Shown here: one piece after another, positions 18,066-26,754 of the stretch
How positions within the stretch are numbered: the stretch's first letter is position 1
How the letters are laid out: each line of letters begins with the position of its first letter
From: an uncultured Eubacteriales bacterium
GTDB lineage: Bacteria > Bacillota > Clostridia > Oscillospirales > Oscillospiraceae
Direction: 5' to 3'
DNA: 35,864 nt
Assembly (NCBI GenBank): GCA_900546415.1
Contig: URCY01000011.1
Coordinates: forward strand, 1 to 35,864
The notes under the pieces: generated by a model
What the model saw: only the letters and a program-made list of their open reading frames with translations
Database searches by the model: none
Told to the model about the DNA's origin: nothing
Position numbers and translations under genes: made by a program

Positions 18066-18890
18066 ATGCCAAACTGTAAAACCATTGCTATCTGCAATCA
18101 GAAAGGCGGCACAGGCAAAACGACCACAACGGTCAATTTGGGTGTCGGGCTTGCACGACTCGGCAAGAAGGTACTCCTTGTAGATGCCGACCCGCAGGGC
18201 GACCTCACAACTTGCCTTGGGTGGCGAGATAATGACAGTCTTACGACGACCATTACCGATAAGCTATCCGGGGTTATCCGTGAAGATCATACAGACCCAC
18301 GAAGCGGCATTCTGCATCACGAGGAAAATGTCGATCTGCTCCCTGCCAACATCGAGCTGTCTGCTATGGAAATGATGCTTGTCACCGCAATGAGCCGTGA
18401 AACCATTCTGAGAAGCTATCTGAGCAAGGTCAAAGACAATTATGACTATGTACTGATTGACTGTATGCCTTCGCTCGGTATGGTCACTCTGAATGCTTTG
18501 GCGGCGGCAGATAGCGTAATCATTCCCGTGCAGGCGCAATATCTTCCGGCAAAGGGAATGACCCAACTGATGCAGACCATTGGAAAGGTCAGGCAGTACA
18601 TCAATCCGAGCCTGCGAATCGACGGTATCCTATTGAATATCGTAGATAACCGCACCAACCTCGCAAAAAGTACTGCCGACGCACTGCGAAAGAACTTTGG
18701 AAGCGTTATTAAGATATACCGTTCCTCCATTCCTATGGCAGTGAAAGCCGCAGAGGTTGCTTCCAAAGGCGTAAGCATCTACAAGTATGAGCCGAGCAGT
18801 CCTGTTGCAAGGGCTTATGCAGAGTTCGCAAAGGAGGTGTCTGCCGATGGCAGGAAGAAAGAGCGACTTCACTCTGCCGACGCTCGATGA
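18066..18890 (+). CDS. parA: ParA/Soj-type partition ATPase
   Basis: The 274-residue product has a deviant Walker A (NQKGGTGKTTTTVNLG, residues about 10-25), Walker A' LLVDADPQGDLT and Walker B VLIDCMPSLG. It should form dynamic filaments or gradients on DNA to maintain the excised mobile element. It overlaps parB by 44 bases. AAGGAGG lies 9-10 bases before the ATG. ParA-ParB pairs of this kind sit at one end of Tn1549-like elements. Confidence 0.92.
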   Translation: MPNCKTIAICNQKGGTGKTTTTVNLGVGLARLGKKVLLVDADPQGDLTTCLGWRDNDSLTTTITDKLSGVIREDHTDPRSGILHHEENVDLLPANIELSAMEMMLVTAMSRETILRSYLSKVKDNYDYVLIDCMPSLGMVTLNALAAADSVIIPVQAQYLPAKGMTQLMQTIGKVRQYINPSLRIDGILLNIVDNRTNLAKSTADALRKNFGSVIKIYRSSIPMAVKAAEVASKGVSIYKYEPSSPVARAYAEFAKEVSADGRKKERLHSADAR

Positions 18891-19794
18891 CCTGTTTTCT
18901 ACACAGGAGCTTCGGGACGATGCCAAGCTCAGTAAAATCCGAGATATTCCCCTTGAGCTAATCGACGACTTTCCCGACCACCCATTTAAGGTGCGGGACG
19001 ATGAAGATATGATACAGCTTGTGGAGAGTGTCAAAGAGCGAGGGGTCATTACTCCGGCTACCGTCCGTCAGAAAGAGGACGGCAGATATGAGCTGATTTC
19101 CGGTCACAGGCGAAAACGGGCTTGCGAGCTTGCCGGGTTTGAAGCACTCCGTTGCGAGGTCGTAGACCTTGACCGTGACGCCGCCACCGTCCTTATGGTG
19201 GAGAGCAACTACCAACGGTCGCAGATACTTCCATCAGAAAAGGCGTTTGCCTATAAAATGCGGCTGGAAGCGATGAAGCGGCAAGCAGGCAGACCGGCAA
19301 AAGAAAATGCGTCGCCACTGGCGACTAATTTTCCACAAGGTCGTTCCGATACAGAACTTGGAGAGCAAGTCGGTGAAAGTAAAGACCAAGTCCGTCGCTA
19401 CATCCGCTTGACAAACCTTGTGCCTGAACTACTCGAACTTGTAGACGAGGGAAAAATTAAAATGCGTCCTGCGGTGGAGCTTTCCTATTTGGACGAGGAC
19501 AGTCAACGGGCGGTGGTTGATGAAATCGACCTGAACCAATGCACCCCGTCCCACGATCAGACCATTCGTATGCGGAAGTTCTTCACAGATGGAAAACTCA
19601 CGCCAGAGGTGGTGTCCGCCATTATGGGCGAGGAAAAACCAAATCAGCGTGAGAAGATCGTCCTGCGTGGGGACAAGGTGCGAAGTCTGATCCCGAAAAA
19701 TATCCCCGTAAGCCAAACGGAGGATTATGTGGTCAAAGCACTGGAGCATTACAGCCGCTTTCTTCGTCAGCGGGCAGAGCGTGACAGCCGATAG
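18847..19794 (+). CDS. parB: ParB-type DNA-binding partition protein
   Basis: The 315-residue product has the ParB N-terminal domain with GHRRKRACE (nucleotide-binding box) and NYQRSQILPSEKAFAY, followed by a helix-turn-helix region (TELGEQVGESKDQVRRYIRL). The start MAGRKSDFTLPTLDDLF at 18847 has AAGGAGG 8 bases upstream; the frame is open 20 codons earlier within parA. It works with ParA in partition; a centromere-like site was not identified. Confidence 0.9.
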   Translation: MAGRKSDFTLPTLDDLFSTQELRDDAKLSKIRDIPLELIDDFPDHPFKVRDDEDMIQLVESVKERGVITPATVRQKEDGRYELISGHRRKRACELAGFEALRCEVVDLDRDAATVLMVESNYQRSQILPSEKAFAYKMRLEAMKRQAGRPAKENASPLATNFPQGRSDTELGEQVGESKDQVRRYIRLTNLVPELLELVDEGKIKMRPAVELSYLDEDSQRAVVDEIDLNQCTPSHDQTIRMRKFFTDGKLTPEVVSAIMGEEKPNQREKIVLRGDKVRSLIPKNIPVSQTEDYVVKALEHYSRFLRQRAERDSR

Positions 19795-19946
19795 GAACAC
19801 GGAGTATGTTTCCTACTGTCCCCTTCCTCACACTCCAACCCCTGAGAACTACCTGACTATCCGAAATAAACTATCTCCTGATTTATCTCTATCTCTCTAA
19901 GCTAAATCTATCTAAGAGCAAACGGAGTTCGCACAATTCGAAAAAC

Positions 19947-20020
19947 TGCGTTTTGGCGGTATGATGAAAAGTTGCGCTTCAAAACGCACCTTTGTCGGAG
20001 CAGTTCTCATCGGGTAGAAT
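19947..20020 (+). promoter_or_regulatory. Inverted repeat and promoter after parB
   Basis: TGCGTTTTG (19947-19955) and CAAAACGCA (19980-19988) form a perfect 9-bp inverted repeat around 24 bases, followed by TTGTCG (19992-19997), 17 bases and TAGAAT (20015-20020). The promoter would drive the truncated lipoprotein. The repeat could be an operator or part of a transfer origin; the rest of 19795-20042 shows nothing else. Confidence 0.4.
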
Positions 20021-20042
20021 GTAGTCGAAGGGAGTGAAGCGT

Positions 20043-20147
20043 ATGAAACCAAAAATCGCAGTTCTTTTACTCGCTGTGCTTCTGTGTCTGACCACGGGAT
20101 GCAACAATGCCTCGCATATGCCTATAAGATCATCGAGGAAACACTGA
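20043..20147 (+). pseudogene. Truncated lipoprotein gene (signal peptide only)
   Basis: A frame with GGGAG 8 bases before its ATG encodes MKPKIAVLLLAVLLCLTTGC, a textbook lipoprotein signal with lipobox LTTGC, then runs only 14 more codons to a stop. The sequence after about 20110 is helicase-derived in another frame, so the lipoprotein body has been deleted. Confidence 0.65.
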
Positions 20148-21607
20148 ACCTTAAGGATGTCCGCATCTTCGACTATGTAGAGGACGCAGATGGCAAAAAG
20201 AAAGCCATTCTGAACAAGAAGGAAACGGCAATCGCACAGGCAAAGCAGGAGCTAATCAAGCAGGGCTTTCAGGATTGGGTATGGTCTGACCCTGAACGCA
20301 GAGAGCGGCTTTGCATCCTTTACAACGAGAAATTCAACAGCCTGCGTCCCCGTGAGTACGATGGAAGTCACATCGTTTTCAGTGGTATGAACCCGGAAAT
20401 CGAGCTTCGGCAACACCAAAGAAATGCGGTGGCGCATAAGACCGACCTTCCTTTTGGAAGCTACTATGTTCAGGAGCTTGCTACCGACAGTCACTACAAA
20501 CTCTCCGATACCAAGTATCCCGTAACCTTTGCGTATGCCGGTCAGGATACGGCAGTTGTAAAGATTGCCGCCAACGACGGCAAGACAATCGGAAATGATC
20601 TGATCTACGGTTCTGTTTCCGGTAAGAAGGTCGATGAAAACGGCAACGCTCTCGGCGGTGCGCTGATTGGACTGTTCCGCACGGATGATGGCGAGTTTAC
20701 AAAGGAAAACGCTCTGATGACTACCACTTCTGCTAAAGATGGTAGTTTTTCTTTTGAGAACATCCCTTACGGCACTTGGTATGTCCGTGAGATCGAACAG
20801 CCCACCGGCTTCGTGCTGGATGACACCATCTATCCCGTGACCATCGGCGCAGACGGGCAGGTCGTGGAGATCGAAATCGTCAACAGGTATGTCCGTGGAA
20901 ACATCCATCTGACCAAGGTGGATTCCGAATATCCCGACAATAAGCTGACCGGAGCGACCTTTGAGGTCTATAAGGACAGTAATGCTAACGGCAAGCTGGA
21001 CGATGGCGATGAACTGCTTGGCACACTGACCGAAAAGGAAAAGGGCGAATACAGTATGAACGACTTGTTCTACGGTCGCTACTTCGTCAAGGAAACCAAA
21101 GCGCCGGAGGGGTTTGTCCTTGATACCGGCGTGTATGAAGTGATGATTGATACCAACGGCAAGACCAGCGAGGTGGAGAACAAGGCAGGCGTCGGCTTCA
21201 TCAATGATGCTATGCGAGGCAACCTGAAAATCGTCAAGACCTCCTCTGACGGCAAGGTCAAAGGCTTCGCTTTCCGAATTACCGGAGCAAATGGCTATGA
21301 CATTATCCTTGAAACCAACGACAAGGGTGAGATTTTCATTGATGGGCTTCGCATCGGGGACTACACCATTTCTGAGGTAAGCAACTCGGCTTCTTCGATG
21401 TATGTTCTGCCTGCCGACAAGAAGGCAACGGTCAAGCTCGGCTCCACTACCATTGTGGAGATGCACAATGTTCTGCGTGATACGCCCAAGACCGGCGATA
21501 CCACCAATCTGCCGCTGCTCTATGCCCTTGCAGGACTGTCCGCAGTGGGCATTGCGGTGTGCGGCGTTATCGGATTCAAGAAAAAGAAAAAGGAGGATCG
21601 TAACTAA
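20084..21607 (+). pseudogene. Chimeric frame: helicase-methylase fragment joined to SpaA-like LPXTG surface protein
   Basis: Residues about 11-117 (YKIIEETLNLKDVRIFDYVE ... GMNPEIELRQHQRNAVAH) match, from memory, the part just before Walker A of the giant SNF2-helicase/methylase of Tn1549-like elements. From KTDLPFGSYYVQEL the protein changes to SpaA-type prealbumin (CnaB) repeats: three or more domains, each ending in G(T/R)(W/Y)(Y/F)V(R/K)E. It ends with a sortase signal, DTPKTGD, a membrane helix and KKKKK. The frame is continuous across the join. The start (GTG 20084) has no ribosome binding site, and there is no signal peptide in this frame, so surface export is doubtful. Intact SpaA proteins stabilise or decorate donor cell surfaces. 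Confidence 0.7.
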
Positions 21608-21699
21608 TGGAACCTAAAACCATCGTGGCTATCGTACTGGTAGCCTTTATCATCGGCGGCTTTATCTTCTTGCAGATTAGATCGAAAAACAAGAAGTGA
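21607..21699 (+). CDS. Thirty-residue single-pass membrane peptide
   Basis: MEPKTIVAIVLVAFIIGGFI is followed by a short basic tail (RSKNKK). The ATG overlaps the last base of the preceding stop and has AAGGAGG about 10 bases upstream. A similar peptide commonly follows the SpaA-like gene in this element family (recalled, not checked). Function unknown. Confidence 0.7.
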   Translation: MEPKTIVAIVLVAFIIGGFIFLQIRSKNKK

Positions 21700-21710
21700 G
21701 CGGATTATCC

Positions 21711-21741
21711 AAGGGGCGGAGCAAAAACTCCGCCCCTTTTC
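21711..21741 (+). terminator. Terminator after the membrane peptide gene
   Basis: AAGGGGCGGAG, loop CAAAAA, CTCCGCCCCTTTTC. Confidence 0.85.
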
Positions 21742-21763
21742 TACTACCCGAAGGAGGGGTTCA

Positions 21764-22051
21764 ATGAATCAACAGAAAACTGTGGAAAGCCGTGTGCTTT
21801 CTATCTTAAAGGACTGCCCGAGAGCAAGGTTAGACGATATGATCCTTGTTATGCACTACTACAATCGCTATGCGACTTATCTCAGAGCCGGTGAACTGCC
21901 TCTCAATGACCTTGCGTTCAACTACAAAAGCTACGGACTGCCGTGTTTTGAAACCATCCGCAGGGCAAGGCAGCGTGTGCAGTCACTTTTTCCGGATTAC
22001 TCCCGCAACGCCGAGCAGGATGATATGGTTATCATCATCGGCATTCTCTGA
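21764..22051 (+). CDS. Mobile-element hypothetical protein, 95 residues
   Basis: MNQQKTVESRVLSILKDCP begins a mostly helical protein with a Tyr-rich centre (MHYYNRYATYLRAGELPLND) and ETIRRARQRVQSLFPDY, which could form a winged-helix-like unit. GAAGGAGGGG precedes the ATG. I do not recognise a family. It ends 10 bases before the next start. Confidence 0.7.
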   Translation: MNQQKTVESRVLSILKDCPRARLDDMILVMHYYNRYATYLRAGELPLNDLAFNYKSYGLPCFETIRRARQRVQSLFPDYSRNAEQDDMVIIIGIL

Positions 22052-22061
22052 GGTAACGGTT

Positions 22062-22970
22062 ATGGAAAATGAAAAAAGAATGGTCGGTGATTACACCGTC
22101 CTCTGCGCCGTGAATATCGGCTCCCGTGAAATCATCCTTGCCGAAAACGAGCAGGATAGCAGCGGTGAACGCTTCCTCTGCTGCTACGGAGAGCGAAACG
22201 ACATATTCGAGAAGATTACCGAGTGTGCCGTTGGTGACGACTATATTGATGCGGCACTATTCTTTGCAGAGCGTATCAAGAAAGATGCCGAGCAGTTTCG
22301 GGCAGAGGTTGAAAAGCTGGATATTCCCGTGACGGTTATCACCGAGGAGGACTGCATCCCCGACCACTATAAGAACGACATCAACGGCAAAATCATCGCC
22401 ATCAACCCGGCAATCCTCAAGCCGGAGTATCAAAGAGCAGATCGACAGCTTTTCCTTGTGACCGGCGGCTTCGGCGCTTCGGCAAATGCCCGTGGCAGTG
22501 CGGTGTTTTGCAAAAATCTCTATGACGGCAAGAATACCCGTTATGAGCGTATGGATGTGCTGGGTGAAGTAAAGCCGGAGTGTATGCCCGATTGGGCAGA
22601 AAAGAAAGCAATTCTTTTTCGGCATACGCAAAGCAGTAAGCTGATGTTTGAGTATGGTGGCAGGATGTTCAGCCCATATCGCTTGTTCACAAAAGCTGAA
22701 AATACGCTTGATTTCATATCACTTCATACCGCAAGAGATTTTGAACTTGGCTTTATGAGCAAAGACTGCCCTGAAAGCAAAACCTCATATAGCTATGCGG
22801 AGTTCTACAAGAAGTCGAGTATCAAGAACTGTGATCTGTTTGTGTGTGCAGACAACGGCAAACTCTACTGTCCGGGAGAAAATGAACTATTCGAGTGGCA
22901 AGGTGAGGTCGGGAAAAGTGATTTCGACAGAAAGCCACATACGAAATCTCAGAAGGAGTACGAACGATAA
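22062..22970 (+). CDS. Mobile-element protein, likely two-part join
   Basis: The 302-residue product starts MENEKRMVGDYTVLCAVNIG. Residues 1-188 look like one module (GSREIILAENEQDSSGERFL...RADRQLFLVTGGFGASANAR...RYERMDVLGEVKPECMPDWAEKK) that I recall ending about there in related elements. Residues about 190-302 (ILFRHTQSSKLMFEYGGRMF ... NCDLFVCADNGKLYCPGENELFEW) look like a different module. A deletion join is suspected but not proven. Function unknown. The start is chosen from GAGGTAACGGTT upstream; the frame also extends upstream without a site. Confidence 0.65.
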   Translation: MENEKRMVGDYTVLCAVNIGSREIILAENEQDSSGERFLCCYGERNDIFEKITECAVGDDYIDAALFFAERIKKDAEQFRAEVEKLDIPVTVITEEDCIPDHYKNDINGKIIAINPAILKPEYQRADRQLFLVTGGFGASANARGSAVFCKNLYDGKNTRYERMDVLGEVKPECMPDWAEKKAILFRHTQSSKLMFEYGGRMFSPYRLFTKAENTLDFISLHTARDFELGFMSKDCPESKTSYSYAEFYKKSSIKNCDLFVCADNGKLYCPGENELFEWQGEVGKSDFDRKPHTKSQKEYER

Positions 22971-22984
22971 GGAGGTAAACACCT

Positions 22985-23236
22985 ATGGCAACAAAGAAAA
23001 CCGCAGCCGAGCAGGGCTTGCAGCAGAAAATGAAGGTGCTGGTAAAGCTCTTTGACGCAGGCTGTAAAACCGAAAAAGACTTGAAGGCGCTGACCTTGCC
23101 GACGATCCTGAAAATCCCCGATGTGACCGTGCCGGATATGACGATCATCACCGAGCTTCAGGAGCAGGTCGCAAAGAATCGTCTTTTCTCATACTTGGGA
23201 GGTGGAACAGATGAGCCAAGCGACACGACCGAATGA
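22985..23236 (+). CDS. Mobile-element hypothetical protein, 83 residues
   Basis: MATKKTAAEQGLQQKMKVLV begins a small helical protein with DAGCKTEKDLKALTLPTILK. AAGGAGG lies 8 bases before the ATG. It overlaps the next gene by 26 bases, so the two are probably translated together. No family recognised. Confidence 0.7.
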   Translation: MATKKTAAEQGLQQKMKVLVKLFDAGCKTEKDLKALTLPTILKIPDVTVPDMTIITELQEQVAKNRLFSYLGGGTDEPSDTTE

Positions 23237-23795
23237 CCGCCACATCATTTGGAGCAACCAAAACCTTGATGTGGACGACTGGCGAGAGGACTACAAGGAG
23301 TTCCTTGAAGCGAATGAACTGGACGACGACCCGAATGATGAGCAAGCACTCTATGAGTGGATGGAGGAAACCAATTACGACTACCTCTCCGATGAGCGAG
23401 TCAACCTGAATGTTCAGCTTTCCCAGCCGATCATTGTCATTGGCGACATCGGCAGATGGAACGGCAGAGTGATGGGCTACAAGGATATCCCCTCCGGCAA
23501 CATCCGAGATTGCCTGTATGCCGACACTGATTATACCGAATGGTATGTAGATAAATACGGCGATCTTCGTGCCGATGCAGCTCACCACGACGGCACAAAT
23601 CACTATCTCTACCGAGTGTTTAAGGACGGCGTTTCCGAAACACAGATGGAGAACCTGAGAGATAAAATCTATCAGGGCAAAGCCACACGAGCCGATATTA
23701 CTCGGCTGACCCGGCGACTTGGGGATGAGATCGCCGCCGTTTACGGCTTTGACATCCCGAAACAACGAACACCGCAAGAAAGGGGCGCAAGATAA
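23211..23795 (+). CDS. Mobile-element hypothetical protein, 194 residues
   Basis: It starts MSQATRPNDRHIIWSNQNLD (GGAGGTGG 5 bases upstream), is acidic at the N-terminus, then has NVQLSQPIIVIGDIGRWNGR and AAHHDGTNHYLYRVFKD, and ends in a basic helical tail. It overlaps the next start by one base. Not recognised; the position between other element proteins suggests a role in element maintenance or host takeover. Confidence 0.7.
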   Translation: MSQATRPNDRHIIWSNQNLDVDDWREDYKEFLEANELDDDPNDEQALYEWMEETNYDYLSDERVNLNVQLSQPIIVIGDIGRWNGRVMGYKDIPSGNIRDCLYADTDYTEWYVDKYGDLRADAAHHDGTNHYLYRVFKDGVSETQMENLRDKIYQGKATRADITRLTRRLGDEIAAVYGFDIPKQRTPQERGAR

Positions 23796-24700
23796 TGACA
23801 GATTTCACACTGCGACCGCTGACCGTTCCCGAACGCAAATACACCTACGCTCAAAGCTCGCAGCTTCAAGGGCAGACAGGCAATATCGGTTATCTGCGTG
23901 GGGACTTCGGCTCAAGCGGTGATCAGTTTTATACCACTTGGTTTGATACCCGACCGCAATGGAAAAGCGACGAGTTCAAGCGGGACTTGGACGATGTAAT
24001 CAACGCCCTGCGCTCCGAGGAGTACGGACTGCTTCAAAGCCGTTCTCAGATGGTGCGTTATGGGCGTGAGAACAAGGAAAGCGAAATGCAGGGTGCTTAT
24101 ACCACTGAGTTCGGCTTCCGAGCAGATACCGAGAAATATGCGTTCGTGCTTCGTTGTAATCCAACGAGGGGCGACTATAACTTCTACTGCCTCTGCTATG
24201 TAAAGGAATGGCTGGACAAGCACATCGAAGAAGCCAACCGGGATATTCGCTTTATTGACAGCCACTATAAGGAGCTGTTCCGTATCCCGGACGGTGAGCG
24301 CATCGTCGTGACCGACCGTGACGGTAAGACGGAAAGCTATCCCTGCCGCTATATTGACAATTATCACACAGAGGTCGGACGCAATCTCTTTCACATTTGC
24401 GAGTTTGCCGAGCGTATGGAGCAAGGCGGCTGTACCTACGCTCCTATGGAGCCGCCCTTGCCTCCGATCTCATACTCACTGCTCTGCAAGTATTTTCGTA
24501 AAGCTGTCTTGCCGGCAGAGCCTTTGCTGGAAGCGGATATTCTTGGCACACGCTTTGAAAAGTGCGTGTCCTGCGGTGCGCCGATTATCAAGAAGGGCAA
24601 CCGAAAGAAATATTGCGCGAAGTGCGCTCAAAGAGCTTACAAAGCTCAGCAGGCAGAGTACGCAAGAAGAAAACGGGCAGAGTCGAAAAATAGAAGCTGA
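23795..24700 (+). CDS. Mobile-element protein with Cys4 zinc-ribbon tail, likely join
   Basis: Residues 1 to about 225 (MTDFTLRPLTVPERKYTYAQ ... IPDGERIVVTDRDGKTESYP ... HICEFAERMEQGG) match, from memory, a conserved protein of Tn1549-like elements. At about LPPISYSLL the sequence turns into a basic zinc ribbon: CVSCGAPIIKKGNRKKYCAKC, then a Lys/Arg/Gln-rich tail. The change of module is abrupt, as in the other joined frames here. Function unknown; the tail could bind nucleic acid. Confidence 0.65.
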   Translation: MTDFTLRPLTVPERKYTYAQSSQLQGQTGNIGYLRGDFGSSGDQFYTTWFDTRPQWKSDEFKRDLDDVINALRSEEYGLLQSRSQMVRYGRENKESEMQGAYTTEFGFRADTEKYAFVLRCNPTRGDYNFYCLCYVKEWLDKHIEEANRDIRFIDSHYKELFRIPDGERIVVTDRDGKTESYPCRYIDNYHTEVGRNLFHICEFAERMEQGGCTYAPMEPPLPPISYSLLCKYFRKAVLPAEPLLEADILGTRFEKCVSCGAPIIKKGNRKKYCAKCAQRAYKAQQAEYARRKRAESKNRS

Positions 24701-24740
24701 AAAAGCCAGCAATATCAAGGCTTTTCAGCTCCCGCACTTT

Positions 24741-24775
24741 GAGGGGTAAGGTGTTTATACCTTTACCCCTCATTT
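24741..24775 (+). terminator. Terminator after the zinc-ribbon-tailed gene
   Basis: GAGGGGTAAGGT, loop, ACCTTTACCCCTC, then ATTTTC. Confidence 0.75.
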
Positions 24776-24818
24776 TCAATTTAGGGGTGTTTTGGTACGC
24801 CCCGGAAAGGAGGGTTCA

Positions 24819-25358
24819 ATGGCTGATATTAAAACGAGAGATGTCGTGAAAGGCACAATCAAGAAGATCGACAAAGCGGCAATCGCCGCAGACCGTATGC
24901 GCTCCGCCTATGTGCAGACGAAGGAAAAGGCAGAACACGCAACTCGTCCTGATGAGCATAATGCCGAGGAATACGCCTCCGACCGAGTGGAAGGCGGCGT
25001 TGACCGTATCACGCACGAAACGGCGCACCAGTTTGACAAGCAGGGGCGCAAGGGGTTGGAAGAAACCAAGCGATATGATTTACATCAATCATTCCGCTTT
25101 CCATATGAAGTTCATTACTACTCGAACGGAGAACGATATTATTCCTATCGTTGCGGCAATTATATGACGGATTCCGCAAAGCAAACGCACAACTGCACCT
25201 GCCATTATATCAGCGAAAAAACGCTGTGTGCGTTGCTGCTTAATTCCATTCAGCGTATTTCAAAGCGTGTGATAGCAGACGAGCGAGGCTTTGCAGAGGA
25301 GTTAAAAGAAATTCTTTTCCGACCACTCGACAACCAATTCGGGATGTACTGCCGATAA
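24819..25358 (+). pseudogene. Chimeric frame: CD1108-like N-terminus joined to large serine recombinase C-terminus
   Basis: Residues 1 to about 84 (MADIKTRDVVKGTIKKIDKA ... HQFDKQGRKGLEETK) resemble the start of the CD1108-family conjugation protein (cell-wall hydrolase / VirB1-like); its membrane and hydrolase parts are missing. From about residue 86 comes YYSYRCGNYMTDSAKQTHNC with TCHYISEKTLCALLLNSIQR, the zinc-ribbon and helical region of large serine recombinases (TndX/Tn4451 type). The catalytic serine domain is absent, so neither half can work. GGAGGG precedes the ATG at 24819. The recombinase part marks one original end of the left element. Confidence 0.65.
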
Positions 25359-25455
25359 ACTATTACTCATACCAAGACCTCCGCTTCCTCTTTGATTAGA
25401 GTATATGGGGTTTCAGCTTTTTATTGTAGTTTGTGAATATCCGTATAAATGAAAA

Positions 25456-25496
25456 AAGCCCTTTGAGAAAAGTTATTTTCTTCTCTCAAAGGGCTT
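25456..25496 (-). terminator. Terminator of the GNAT gene
   Basis: AAGCCCTTTGAGA and TCTCAAAGGGCTT pair; on the minus strand TTTTTT follows. Confidence 0.85.
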
Positions 25497-25508
25497 GAAT
25501 GAATTAAT

Positions 25509-25961
25509 TTATAGGTTTCTTTGAAAAATCACCATATCCACCAACCTGACGCCACATTCAAATATCGGGTGCTCGTAATTGTCTGTAAAAAAGTTTGGTA
25601 TAATATGAGAACGAACAAAACCGCACTTTTCATAGAATGGAACTGTCAGAGGACTGTCGCCGGTTCCGACCTGTAAAACGTAATATTTGTCGGCATACTC
25701 TTTAACAATAAAATCAATTAGGGCTTTGGCATATCCATTGCCTTGATATTCTGGAACGGTCGCAATATTCTTTATTTCAAGAATGCCGTCGCCCTCATCG
25801 GTGACGACACACTCAGCTTTCACGCCGTTATCGTCAAGCACATACATAGTGCCTTTTTCAAGATAGCGGTCTATCATATTCTCCTGTTCATCTGCCAAAA
25901 GCAGTAATGATAGAAACTGTTTTTTGTTTTCTTTGATTTCTCGAAATTTCATACCTGACAT
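25509..25961 (-). CDS. GNAT-family N-acetyltransferase
   Basis: The 150-residue product has the GNAT core: IKNIATVPEYQGNGYAKALI (acetyl-CoA pyrophosphate loop Q-G-N-G-Y-A), then YYVLQVGTGDSPLTVPFYEKCGFVRS, the C-terminal beta strand and helix. Substrate unknown; it may be cargo. The start could also be the ATG at 25952 (MKFREIKENKKQ); neither has a strong ribosome binding site. AT-rich compared with the chromosome, which suggests transfer. Confidence 0.85.
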   Translation of the reverse strand: MSGMKFREIKENKKQFLSLLLLADEQENMIDRYLEKGTMYVLDDNGVKAECVVTDEGDGILEIKNIATVPEYQGNGYAKALIDFIVKEYADKYYVLQVGTGDSPLTVPFYEKCGFVRSHIIPNFFTDNYEHPIFECGVRLVDMVIFQRNL

Positions 25962-26178
25962 TCTACCTGATTTTATTTTAGACTTTTATCATACTTTTGA
26001 AAATGGGCAATCCCGATTGGGACTGCCCATTCATCTTGAAAATTATGCGATTATTTTGTCCCTGCACAAATTCACGCATCAAATGATGTAAGTTTGATGT
26101 AAATCACTTACTTTTGTGATTTTCAGCATTTGAAGTACATCTCGTTTATTTGGTTAAACGGTACATCGTTACATCAGC

Positions 26179-26637
26179 TTAATAGAGCTTTGCACCTGCC
26201 GGGATATGGTCATCTACCATAAGCAGATGGAGCTTTTCTTCGCCTTCTTCTTCGTGAATAGCGGAGAGCAACATACCGCAAGAGTCAATGCCCATCATAG
26301 CACGAGGAGGAAGATTTGTGATAGCGATAAGTGTCTTACCTACAAGCTCTTCCGGCTCATAATATGCGTGAATACCGCTTAAAATGGTTCTGTCTGTGCC
26401 TGTGCCGTCATCAAGAGTGAACTGCAAGAGTTTCTTTGACTTCGGTACTGCCACGCACTCTTTAACCTTAACGGCTCTGAAATCTGACTTTGAGAATGTG
26501 TCAAAATCGACCTGTTCCTCAAACAAAGGCTCAATCTTTACCTTAGAGAAATCAATCTTTTCAGGCTCTGCTTTCATTTCCTCGACAGGCTGATTTTTTA
26601 CATCATTGCCCTTGTTTACATCATTCAACGGCTTCAT
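26179..26637 (-). CDS. Stand-alone tRNA-binding (OB-fold) domain, MetRS C-terminal type
   Basis: About 152 residues. The last 110 (FDTFSKSDFRAVKVKECVAV...SKKLLQFTLDDGTGTDRTIL...YEPEELVGKTLIAITNLPPR...GMLLSA) form the tRNA-binding domain found at the C-terminus of methionyl-tRNA synthetase and in CsaA-like proteins. The N-terminal 40 residues are a polar linker. No synthetase catalytic domain precedes it, so it is either a free tRNA-binding protein or a cut-off metG tail. The start is uncertain (ATG 26637, or GTG 26658); neither has a good ribosome binding site. Confidence 0.75.
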   Translation of the reverse strand: MKPLNDVNKGNDVKNQPVEEMKAEPEKIDFSKVKIEPLFEEQVDFDTFSKSDFRAVKVKECVAVPKSKKLLQFTLDDGTGTDRTILSGIHAYYEPEELVGKTLIAITNLPPRAMMGIDSCGMLLSAIHEEEGEEKLHLLMVDDHIPAGAKLY

Positions 26638-26754
26638 TGTAGGGATAAGATTCCTCACATGGAATAGCTGTGTAGAAGCCCTGTTAATACTGTGCTTTGC
26701 TTACAGGTCACATTTTCCCGTGTGTGATAACTCTGTACATTTCCCTGCTGAAAG

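Noticed and set aside
20084..21607. A functional, secreted SpaA-type adhesin
   Set aside because: The sortase signal and CnaB repeats are real, but the frame has no signal peptide or ribosome binding site and starts with helicase sequence.
24910..25167. Overlapping + strand frame inside the CD1108/recombinase chimera
   Set aside because: Another phase of the same DNA, with no ribosome binding site and no recognisable domains.
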